64,000 nt of DNA from Gorsachius magnificus. Taxonomy: Eukaryota > Chordata > Aves > Pelecaniformes > Ardeidae. Under the pieces are notes generated by a model. It was not told the origin of the DNA. It ran no database searches and saw only the letters and a list, made by a program, of their open reading frames with translations. Positions 46,501 through 58,300 of this stretch are shown one piece after another (position 1 is the first letter of the stretch; each line of letters starts with the position of its first letter). The DNA lies in contig CM067082.1 in NCBI GenBank assembly GCA_034008185.1, positions 54,147,586-54,211,585 of the forward strand, read 5' to 3'. The translations under genes and the position numbers were made by a program.

Positions 46501-49500
46501 AACGATATAAAAGACACATCCTCCTTTGGCAATGGGTATTTCCTTTTAACAACAAAAGACAAATCAAAGAGGATACAAGTCCGTGGCCGATCAAGAATGC
46601 TCATCTGCACAGCCTGCAGCAGGAAGGGTGCTGAAGTGTAGGATGTGTCTGAAAGAATCAGAGGAAATGGTGTCACCACGAGGTTTTGATCTCAGGTGGG
46701 AAAAAGGAAATTCAGGACTGAGCTGGACTCATCTCATAAATAACTTACTACTGAAATCTCTGAGATCTTCTAGAAACTAAGTATCAGTGTTAGTAAATAC
46801 CTAGCTAAAAAATGTTATGATGCAGAATGGAAACTTCAGTGGTTAGATATGAGCCAGTTTAAATATATATTTAGATATTCCTCACTTTCTGCTAGTTGTA
46901 ATTAACTACAAGGCCTACTGCTTGTTAGGAGGCATGCATTCAGACCTATCTGCCCGCCTCTCCCGGTACTGGGAAGAAACAATCAACAAGGCCATCGTAT
47001 GTGGAAAACACTTCCGTACTTCCCCATTCTCCGTGGACTTTGCTAACCAAGTCATGGCATTGCTTTAACCCAGCATGTCTGAACAAAAGAATACTTGGGT
47101 TTGTTTAATTAAGCTATTGATTCTTGCCTGAGATTTTCAAGAGGAGGCAACAGAGCGAGGTGCACAATGCATACAGATGGCATCCAGTGATGTTATCCAG
47201 CAGAGGTTTGACTGAAACGAATCTTGCGTGCTTAACCTCTAGTTTTCATGGAGATGCAGCCTTTTAACTGCCATCAAAATCGATGGAGCCGAGTACTTAC
47301 TTACTTTAAGGAGGTTGCCATTGGCTCATTTAGCCTGCTTAACTGATCAAACCAACGCACTGCTATCACCAGTTTATTCAATTGAAGCCCTGGGAAATTC
47401 CATACAAATGGTTTGCGCAGTCTGATTAACACAGTTAGACACACAATTAGGACACAATGCAAAACATTTCTTGAGAGTAATTTCTAGAACAATCTCTAGA
47501 CTAAACATACATTATTTTTTGTAGATGCTATGAACAAAATTAGATACAAGCTTTCCTTTTTTTTCCAGTTGAATATGCTTCTTCGTGTATTTGTCTTTGC
47601 AACTAGACATCCCTTCAGAAGGTATTTAGGGTTCAACAGTATTAACATTTACAGACAGCCTCTCCCCAACGTACAGGGGGCCTGAGGAAGAACAAACACT
47701 TTCCCCTCAGTCCCAAGTAACAGAAATTCATGTCAGAGTACATGAAGTGCAAGGAAGTACAATACAATACAGTAAGGCAATTGTTTGAATAACAACATTT
47801 CACAGGATCTGAGCATATGATCAGAGCAAGATGCTGCCCATCCTTACACCACCCATCCTTAACACCTTCCGCACCTTCTTACCTCCAACGCCTTTTTGTG
47901 CCTTATCCCCAGTTACACCCTTCTGCAGCCTCTTACGTTTCACTTCATCTTCTTCCTTCTTTTGTTTAGCGTCTCATTTCTTAAAATTGCTACCTCCTTC
48001 TAAACTCTCAAATGATAAACAGAGAAAATCAAAAGCAACTGCAAAAAATGATCCGTTAGTTTTCTCTGCCTTTCACATTCCGATGAAACAAGCCGCGATT
48101 TGCCACAATACAATACTGGAGCTCACAGGTGTGCTGAGAAACAGGCAGCGTATCATTTGCTGCCTGAGTCTGATCTGACTGTAAACTCTTCGGAGTAGAA
48201 GCTACGTGTTTATTTTTATTAATTGGATTGTGGTAGCCTTACCATTACATAGGGCGTCCTGCTCCTTTAGTCAGTCTGTGCACAAAAAAGCGTTACAGCC
48301 TCATCCTGCATTTGTAGCTGCCATTGCCATTCTACACGAAAGCACCTTTGGGTACTGCGCAGGGGGAGGAAATTGCCTTGGGGAAGGGTGACAAGAGTGA
48401 TCTGCTAAAAGGGACTCTCCTCCCTGCTTCCTCCCCGTAGTTTTGCATTTCTGGGGAGCAATCTCACTGGCTGCAGGCACCAGGGCCCGGAGCTGTCATT
48501 TCACTTTGTTCACCAGAAGCTGCGGTCATACGATTTGCGTTGTAGTTTTTGAGATTGAGGACAACCACATGCCATCATTATGCCATGAAAACATAAGATA
48601 AGATTGGAGAAGGCAGATGAAAAAAAGAGATTTGGGGTTTGTTCTTGTCTTTTATTTGGGTTTTTGCACCTTTGAGCTGCTGTAACCTTAATGAGAATTT
48701 ACAGGACAAATAACGAGCAGCACCTTCTACCAGGGAGAAACTAGAGAAGCTGAAGAAATTTGCTTAGTGTCCAAATGGCTGAATCAGAAAAACGAGCTAG
48801 CCTATATAAATCCTCTTCTAAAAACACTGTGTGACTGCAGAGAGGCATGAAATATTTGTGGCCGTGGTCTTTACCTAATGAGGTCTTACTTAAAATATTC
48901 CTGGCATTTTTGTGTTTGGTTAGCTCGCTTTGAAACACAAAATTTCTTTTAAGAACCCTAATTCTTCCTTACGGCATGCAAGTTGAGCAGAAGTTAAATT
49001 TAACATTGCTTTTGAACGCAAAATAGATATGAATCAGAAGAAATGGACACAAGGCTTCCTTAAAGCTTGTGGTCATTTTTTTTTGATAGGGAAATAATTA
49101 GGCCGTTATATTTTTCCAAGGAAGCGAGAATGATGTTGTGAGTTACAGTATTAGGTCTTATCTACATCAAGAATTTCCACCTCTCATTTTCAGGAAGAGC
49201 TTCTTATTTTACTATTAAGTGGGCTTACTGCATTTTTAGTCAATTCCTTGAAATAAACCAACACCTATTATGCCTAAACTGAGATGATAATGGCTGCATA
49301 GAAACTGGCACCTGTTGTGGTTAAACTCACATAACCTTCTTCCTTAGTTAAAACACCGGGGACTTCAGCAAGAGACTGGATACACCAATGAACAAGGAAT
49401 TAAAGCTCCAGAATCACGTCATTTTCTATCAGGAACAATGTAATTATTTAAAAATTGGTTGACAGCTTTGTCCCAAACTCTGTAAAGTTGTATGCCACTC

Positions 49501-52500
49501 TTTCTTTCTTTTCCAGCTCTATCTAAAAGCTAGTGAAAGCTGAAATCTGACATATTCCATCAGAGAGGGGCACATTAAGAAGGGCAGTGCATGCCATGAA
49601 ATGCTGCAAGCTGCCCTGTATCTGAGGTTAAGGACTGCACAGTAATTATTGCCTGCAGTTTTATTCTTTATTCTGAAATATTGCACTACCCTCAGAGGTG
49701 AGATATCAAAACCAGAACAACCAATATGTCTGCAACCAAATATGACAATTCTTCATTTTATACCAAGCAAGATTGGAAGAAACTCTTTACAGCAAGGGTA
49801 AACAATGCGTGCAGTTTCAGACCCAGTCTTTAAGTACATTTCAGCAATTTGCCTGCAGGATTTCTGAATGGTCTGTGCGCAGGTAGCTTTGTACGAACCA
49901 ACTTAGTCCTATTCTATGTGCAGGTTAGAGCAGTAGTAGCTGTGGAAAGAAAGAAAGAGCATTATGCATCTTCTCCACTGAGGTCACTTGGCAATTCCAC
50001 CAACTCAAAGATAAGCAGACACAAAAGAAACCTTTTCCCCATACCTCCTCCTGCCTCCCAGCCCAGCCCATCTGCCAGGAAATGCTGATCTCCTCTGATC
50101 TTCTTTCCAGTGCTCTCGAACTTCTTCTGCCTTTGCGCGCCTGTCAGCCAGCCTCGGGCTCTTCACCAAAAGGTCTTGTAGAGCATTAAAATGTTTTTTC
50201 CTGATTGTCATCCAATACTCTGGTGTCTTCTCTGCACAGGCTCCAGAGTTGCTGTGCTCGGAAATCCATGGTAACAGTAGATGATATGTCATTCAGACTG
50301 CTCACATCGTATAGTAAACAATATGAGAGAGTGCTTATCTTTCCTATAGAAGCAGTGTAGACTTTAATTGCTATTTCTTTAGTTGCCATGACTATGCAGT
50401 AGAAAGCAGATAGGATGTTCCACAAGCGTGGCATACTTGTGGTTTACGACACTCCAACACTCGGGCAGATCATTCTTCCTGATGGAGAATAATGTATACT
50501 GATCTCTGCTGTCCTGCCTTGAAGCCTTGACCAGACCATAACAGTGCGCTCAGATAGCTGTTCCCAGGGACTAACCTTTGTTTATTTTGTTCTCTAGCCA
50601 AAACCATGACTATGACAATAAAGAACATCGGTTTTAATACAAACACTTAATGCGTGCCACAACTGGGCAATGTTTGGGCTGCTTGTAATTCATTGATTTG
50701 TTTTTCTGTTCAAATAAGTAAACTTAGCACAAATGTTTTCCCTCCAAAAGGAAATAACACCAAGGAAGGAAGGCTGCAGTTGCCAGGTTGCCCACCCATG
50801 CGCTGAAAGATCCCGAGCCTGTTCCCTGAGCCCATACGACACCACACCGCCAGCGCCTCGATGGGCAAGTACAGCAATTTGGCTAGGTGAAGATGTGGCC
50901 TGAGCGCTGGTCAGGGCCACAGTGGCTATTTCTCTGCATACTCCAAAGCTGCTCGAGTGGATCTCCGCTACAGACCTTTTTTGTGGAATTAACAAAATCT
51001 TCATAGTTGTGTAACTGCTATGGCCCTCCAAGGTGGCTCTCCAGTAAAAAGAAACCAAAACCTTCTGCTCTCCCTCCTCTCCTTTGTTTATTTATTCACT
51101 CCTGACTAGGGCTTGGATTTCTTCTTTAAGTAAACGTGTTTATAAACAATAATTTTATTAACATCTGTTACTTACTTTTCATTCAACCATTAATTTTCAT
51201 TAAACATACACAGCTAAATGTGTGTATGGCTGACTTCAGAGAGGTGATTACACATAAACATTTCAAAATTGAAACCTGACTCTTGCAGTGGGGAATAATT
51301 TTTGAAAAGATACTGCAAAAAAAGCTCGTGATCTGATCAGAGAGGGAAGAAGTTGGAGGACACCAACCCTAGACTCGAATTAGAAATGTTAATGTTGACA
51401 TTAATGTTAAGATTACTCTGTAGCGACATATACACCAGGCCAAATGAATAGGACAGGGCTGTATCATGTCTCTGCAAAAGCGTATTCAAATTTCTCCTTC
51501 CCCATGGAGTGCTTTTCCTGGTACATCCTAACCAGCATGAGTCATAGAACTCAATCCAAGCCTTCCTCTGTTAGCTTGGAGTTTCCTACAGCTTCCTTTC
51601 AAACTTTTCTTTGTTCCCTAGTACCAGTTTCATCTTTCCAGAGGGACACTTTGACCTGCTTTGACTCACGGACGGAGTTAATACGGCACCAAAGGTAAAG
51701 CCAGGCTACGCGCAGCTGTAGGCTGGCTTCTTGCGTCTGATGGCCAGGTTGGGAGTACCTGAAAGACCTTCTGTGCCACAGACAGTATTTCTAGACAAGA
51801 GAGCTTTTTTATTAAAGAGAAGCATCAAGGGAGTACAAAAACCTCTCCTAAAAACCACTCACCTCAGGTGATTATGGCAATTTTTTGAGGTGGTGAACCT
51901 GAAGCAAAGGAACCCAGAATTCAGAAAGCAATTTATTGCTGAAATCTACAGAAAGAGCTGACAACGTAAGAGAGGTAAACTGCAGGGAGAACACCATTCC
52001 TCTCCATGCACCACGCCATTAAAAACAAATTTCTCTTTAGGAGTTCTGCAGTAAATACTCTGGTAATGTTTTTGCTATTTATTCTGCGTGGCTGCTCTGT
52101 GCAACTTTCTCTCTCCGGCAGACCCTTACACGCGGCCCGAGCTGCTTCCCCGTCATTATCCTGTTACGAAGTATGAAAGCGCGGTTGATCTTGGTGAGGA
52201 AAACACAGGCAGACTGCTTAGTAAAGAAATGAGAACTTTAAAAGGCCCTCCTCGGTGCACTCGCAGGCTACACGCCCCGCTTGGAGGGAGGGGTGGGAAG
52301 GATGCTTTCCATGCACTGTAAGAATCATCTGGGATTTCTGTGAATTTTAGAGATGAGAGGATACGGCACAGAAAAATAAAGTGTGAGCATTGCTGTCTCC
52401 TTGAGAGCACTATTAGCCTTCGTACTGACACTCTGAAATAAAACTAGTTACACCCACAGAAAAAATGCAGCCATAAGCAGAGCTGGGACCGCATGTCCGG

Positions 52501-54499
52501 TGTGCACCTGAGCTGAAGAATTCTCCTGGCAGAGCCCAGTTTCTGTTCTGATTGTTGTTGCATCGGCTGATATCATAGGCCCAGTGTGAATATCACAGGA
52601 ATTGAGGTCAACTCCCTGCATCTGCCCAGATTCATCCATTTTCTATTCAGCTCAATACTTCTCAGCACAGGTCATCCTCTGCTGTTACTCCTTACCGAGC
52701 CATCACGCAGCCACGCGTAAAACTTCACTCCCTGCAGCAGCGCTTGCATTCAAACTCCCACAGAGCTCTGGTTTCAGCGACGAGAAGCGAATGGTCCTGC
52801 AGGATTTTGTTTTTCAGTGTTATGGTTTATATTAAATGAAAAAAACTCAAAAACATACTGTGCTTTGCACTGGAAGAAGTCTCACATACCCTTTTGAAGT
52901 AATGGCAGCAAATACTATCAAAGTCCCGTTTCATCATATGTACAAAGCAGTTGATCCAGCCAGTAAAGTGACAACTCCCCTGTATCAGAAAACAGGAGAC
53001 TTTCTTGCACAGTTCTTGGGTGAACAAGCATTTTTCCAAGGACAGAGTCCTGAAGTTACAGGCAACTCCTGACTTGTTATCTGCCGTATTCATGGGGTAA
53101 GCAAAAGGCTGTAATGACTCTAACGGTGTCCCGAGTTGTGTCCGACCACGCAGTCGAGCCTGCAGTTTGCAGGTTAGAGAGGTGCCCTCATGGCAAATCA
53201 GGTAACGTCTGCTCTACCTCCCTTCGCCAAGGTGTAAGCTCAGCTCTTTGCGTATGGAAACATGCTGTTGCTTCATGCTCATTTTGTTTAAATCACCCTA
53301 CTCATTTTTGTAGTATGCAGTCATTCTCAAGACGGGCATGACCTCAGTCTTTCATTGCTTAATGGTTTTCCCTTTGTGGGACAAAGTACAGCTCTTCCAT
53401 GTTGCTCATCGCTTTTGGAAAAGGACCAACTTCAGGAGTTCCTCGACTGGATGAGGAGGAGAAAAAGGAAGAGTGAGCCTTCTTCATGGCTTTTTAGGGA
53501 CTGAACTGTAGCCTTGCTTTCTTCAGGCTGCAGAAACTCCAAATAATTTCTGCTGGCACAAATAATGACGCCTGAATGGCATGCTCTTGCAAATGTACAC
53601 AGTGGCACAGCAAATTGTTTAACCTTTGTCTGAAGTGTAATTTCTTAGAGAGTGAGGTGCTACCCTCTCGAAAGCAGCTGCAGGGCATTAGGAGGGTGCC
53701 ATTTTTTCAAGTGAAACGGGACAGATGGAAGCGACAGTAATAATCTCATATTTTCCCGTTCCTACTTAACGACCAGCGAAGTGCTCATACACATCTGTAA
53801 GCGGGACACATTTCTCTTGGGGGCAGAAAGCTTTAATGTTCGTTTCCAGTGAAACCATTACTAAAAAGCAGTCTGCAAGCATAATTTTGACCTCAGCATT
53901 TAAAGCTTATTTCCCTGTCAGACTCGGAGCCCGTGTGAAGTCGTTGGTGAGACCGACTGTAAGACTGGCAGATGAAACCTTGCCTGTTTCAGCAGGTCAG
54001 GGCAGCGGATGAGGTCCAGGCTCAGCTCAGGCAGGCTGCTGCCTCCAGCAGAAGACAAGACCCGGCCCTGCTGCTTGCTTTGCCTGCACAGAAGACCTGG
54101 AAAGCCTGAGCGTCTGCTGTGGCCACGGGAGGCCCAGGAGCACATGGGCAGGGTTGGGACTGGTCAGGATCAGCAGCAGCAGGGGCAGGCACCGTTCCCA
54201 AATCTCCCACCCAACCTCTTCTCCACCCAAGCACTGCAGGCTCCCTGCCCTGCCTTCCCTCTGGCAGGAGCAGCCGGCCCTGGCCCAGCCTCGATGCTTT
54301 GCTCCATTTTGCCCGAATCCAAAGCAATCGCTTCCGAAGAGCAGGAGCTGGTGGGGGGTGGGCAGAGGGGCCTCCCTGTGGTCTGGACCATGGTGGGACC
54401 CATCACAGACGGCCTCGCATGGGCAGCCCACCCCGCCAAGGTGCCAGAGTTAGATTTTCACGCCTGAGTGAATTTGAGTACCCATTGCTGTCTCTGCCC
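43502..54499. other. Intergenic, no firm gene
   Basis: About 11 kb between the provirus and the EMILIN2 CpG island. No recognisable gene, RNA or repeat family was found. One coding-like stretch on the minus strand (about 50090-50232) is discussed as a finding. GC content rises from about 54.0 kb toward EMILIN2. A T-rich run lies at 43887-43900. Confidence 0.6.
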
Positions 54500-55042
54500 A
54501 GCAAACCGTTCTCCTTATGAACAGCGTCCTACCGTGCGTCGCGTGCAGAGGGAACCGCCGGCAGCCCGCCCAGCCCAGCAGTCGGGACGGGCCCTTGGGC
54601 CACGCAAGGGAACGGTGTCCAAGGCAAGGCGCTGGTGTCGAGTGGGACCATGGGGCTGCCGCACGGCACCAAGCCCGCCAAAACCTCACCCCACGCACTG
54701 GGAGTCCATCGCGCCTGCGCTGGCCTTGCCTGAACACGAACCCAGTGCTCCACTTGTGCCCACGGTTCAGGGGCTGCCCTCGGCCCCAGGACCCCGGGCC
54801 TCCGGGGAGGGTTCCCTGCCCGGGCAAGGGGCCCCCTACCCGCCCCACGCTTCCCCAGGGGCCCGGCCCTCTGCCCCCATCCGCCTTCCAGTGGGAAAAA
54901 CACACTCGGGGGCGGTCGCCGTTCGGGTCGGGCAAGGGGACGGGGAGCGAGGGCTGCCCCCGGCGGGCCCCGCTCATGGCGGCCGGGCGCCATGTGGGGC
55001 GGGCGGCTGCCCCTCCGCCTGCGCGCAGCGCCGCGCCTCCGC

Positions 55043-55160
55043 CGGGGGGGGGCTAGGCCGGGCGGGGGGCCGGGGCGAGGGCCGGGTCCGGCCGGGCGGG
55101 GGGGCGCCCCGGCGAGGGGGGCCGGCCGCGGGGGGGGGCCCGGCGGGGGGGGGGGGGACG
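55043..55160 (+). other. G-run cluster with G-quadruplex potential
   Basis: At least eight runs of three or more G within about 120 bases, some of seven to nine G, immediately 5' of the EMILIN2 start codon. On the transcript this would lie in the 5' UTR if transcription starts upstream. Confidence 0.7.
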
Positions 55161-55222
55161 GAGAGGCACCGGCCCTCCCCGCTCGCCCGCTGCCGCCCTC
55201 CCGTCCCCGTCCCCCCCCCCCC

Positions 55223-55347
55223 ATGGAGCTGTGCCCGGGACCCGCGGCGCCCTCGGGCTGGGCGCTGCCGCTGCTCCTCGCCCTGGGCGCCGGGCTCAGC
55301 CACGCCACCCCGCACCTGCGGTACAGCCGACCGGGCTCCCGCAGCAA
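55223..55347 (+). CDS. EMILIN2: EMILIN2 exon 1 (coding part)
   Basis: From ATG to donor AGCAA|gtgagt. It encodes 41 codons plus two bases of a Lys codon: [19 protein letters not shown], then the rest of the signal peptide and a basic linker. The 5' UTR is not delimited. Confidence 0.9.
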
Positions 55348-58300
55348 GTGAGTACCGCCCGCCCCAGAGGGGGCTGCGGGAGCCGCTGCCGGCGGCGGGG
55401 CGAGCCGGGGCGGGCTGAGGCGGGCGGGCAGGCTGGGGCAGCCGCGGGTGCCGGGGCGGGCGGGCTGGGGCGGCGTGTGGGCTCCCTCATGCCGCCGCCC
55501 GTCCCTGACGGCCCTTGTCTTCTCCCCCCCCCCCCGCCAGGAACTGGTGCGCCTACATCGTGAACAGGAACGTGAGCTGCTCGGTGCTGGACGGGACGGA
55601 GAGCTACGTCCAGGCCCAGTACAAATGCGCCTGGAACCAGTTCCCCTGCCAGCCCACCCCGGTGTAAGTAGCCGAGGGGGCGACCTCGGGAGGGAAAGCG
55701 CATGGCCACCCACCGCCAGCCCCGGCGGCGAAGCCGGGCGCTGCCGCTGCCCCCCCCCCCCCCCCCGTGCCGTTCGGGGCACCCCAAAAAAGCGTACGGC
55801 CGGGGCAGGAGGGCGCGTACCGCCTGCTGGCCCCCAGCACGCCCCGAACAAAGCGCTCGCTCTTCTTGCAAGCATAAGGCTGCCGAAGCTAATTAGAGCC
55901 AGATTGAGCGCGTCGTTGGTCCGCGGGGCCGGCCGGCTGCGCGGGGGTGAAAGGCGGCCGCACGGGCACACCTCGTCCCGCGGGGCTGGCGGGGCGGCGG
56001 TGGGTGCGCAGGCCGCTTCCCCGGGGCGGCAGCAGCACCGGCACCTGCTGGGAGCGCACCTACGCACCCCCCACGGCGGCGCCCAAAACTGGTTTTACGG
56101 TTGCTCTTGTGTGGCTGGGTCGGTGCGCAGCGGCGAGGGAGAGACAGGAACGTGAGCCGGCACGTTTACAGTCTCTGTATCCCTGTCAGTTGTCCGGCAA
56201 GGAGAGCAGCCAGTGGAGGGATTTCTACGGGGTTACTTGTTTGATTTTAACCTTCGTGCTATGGAGTGGGACCACATGGTAGTCTGTAGAGTGACCGCCC
56301 TCAGCATGGTGTGCTGTAGCCAGGCCCTGTGAGCCCCTGGGTACAGCAGGAGTGAGGGAACAGCTGTATCTCACTTAAGTTATCTCAGTTCAGGCAAATC
56401 CCCTTTCCTCAGTTTCCCCACTTGAACAGCAGTAATATTTGCACACTTCCATTTGAAAGCTGTAGGTGATAAGCACTCTGCGAAACCATTTCGCCTCCCG
56501 CGGAAGTCAATAGAAAGATACCCATAGGTTTTTCCAGGGGATTAGCCTCAAAATTGGACTGAGGTGAGGGTGAGGATTCTTTTACAACAAAGAATAACTG
56601 GTTTTCATTTTGACATGAAACGGGATGAGACATGCTGCTAGGTCCTGGGTGCTACTGAAATAGACTTTGGACATCAATGACACTGCCACCCGGGGGTCTG
56701 TGACAATAGGTGTTGGGCATTTGGCATTCGAATGCACTATTTTCTGTTTGGGTTGTTATTTTTGTTAAAAAAAAAGCTTTTCTCTATTGGAATATCTAAA
56801 GACTGGAATTTGAGGGAAATAACAAAGGCAGCAGACAGCTGAGTAACACAGTCTTGCCTGATTGCCCTTGTTTCTCTTTGGAGTGTCGAATTGGCCGTTT
56901 TGGACTTCTGACTGAGCTTACGAGCTGTGTAATGGGGTGTGCCCGCTGCTGTGCGGAGCCTCGGTAGTGGAGCTATGGTGGAGTGAGGAAGGGTTGAAAC
57001 TGAGCTCTTTGAACACATAAATCACTAAGCATTAAGGAATTTCAGAGGTGGTAAATTAGGATTTTCTTGGACTATCTGCTCATAGGTAATGAAGAAAGTG
57101 CAAAGGCATTGCTTCTAGCTCAGGAAATTCCTGAACCAGGAACTGCTTGAGCGGGTTAAGATCTGGCAGGAGTCAGAAGGGGAAGCCCAGCTTGAGCAGG
57201 GGGCCGGACTGGATGACCTCCAAGAAGTCCCATCTCTTCCAGATTACTCTGTGGTTCTGTGAAATGGCAGTGTCTGTCCTTGTGCTTCCCCTAAACATCT
57301 GGAATTGGCTGCTGTCTCAGAGGGAGAACATGAGGCTAAACAGACATTTGGTCTCGCCTGCTGTGGCCAGTCTCATGGGGGTTTTTTGTTCTTTTGAGAA
57401 TGGAATTAGATACTTATCATAAGCCTTTGTTTCCTCAATTTGACTTCTTTGGTGAACATCACTATTATTTTCTTCATAACCATAATGGCAACTGCAAAAT
57501 AATTCCTTATTCTTAACATAAAATATTTTAAGTACCTATCACAGCACCAGCTGATTAACACTGAAAACAGCTGGAATATCGAAATCTTGAAATGTTGTTG
57601 TGTTCAAAACTCTCTGTTTGTAGGCTATGACTTTTATTTTGATTTCTGTATACACATACTCTTAGTGGCAGAGTAATAAAGGGACTAATCCAAAGCGTTT
57701 GAAATACATGGTTCAAATCCTGCAAACCCCGGAGAACAGGAGTAACTTCATTCGTGTGAAAAGTATTGTTTAATTCAGTAGGAGTAGTGGTCTGAATAAC
57801 AAAATGTGTTTACGAATGTTGACAAAAATAGGACAGGAAGGAGCTACAAAAGCAACAAAGAAATGACTGTGAGGACTTTTCTGGAATTACTCTCTTTTTT
57901 CCTTTATACACTTACACGGAGAAGTTAAAAATGAACTAAATAGCAGATATTCATCAGAATAAACTACAGTCCCTGTATAGTCTCCTTCGGATACCCGTAG
58001 TTGATCTAAGAGCTCATTCTGCTGCAGACAGTGGGGACAGTGAGATCCAAATCAAACAAAGTGTTTGTTAACTGTACCATAGATATATGGGTTTTATTAG
58101 TACTCAAGTACTATTAGGGCTTTTTTTATCAGTCAGTGGATTTACTGTTGTTTTAACTTAGTTTAAGACTAGGTTTAAAGAGCCCTTCTAGTGTTCAGGT
58201 ACAGTCTAGGTTATGCATAACCATTACTTAAAAAGCTCGCTACGTTTTATTTGGGAGCATTGCACTGCCTTAAACGTACAGTGTACTCCTGAATTCCACA

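Larger units (their letters stand above)
54500..56160. promoter_or_regulatory. CpG island and promoter region of EMILIN2
   Basis: Very high GC with abundant CpG, spanning upstream sequence, exon 1, intron 1, exon 2 and the start of intron 2. GC boxes (GGGGCGGG) occur at about 54996 and several times in intron 1 (near 55418 and 55453). No TATA box is obvious. This fits a CpG-island promoter, but the transcription start cannot be placed from sequence alone. Limits are by eye. Confidence 0.8.

Noticed and set aside
54529..56067. 512-codon open frame on the minus strand over the EMILIN2 promoter
   Set aside because: It lies opposite the CpG island and EMILIN2 exons. Its Pro/Gly/Arg/Ala-rich product reflects extreme GC content and scarce stops.
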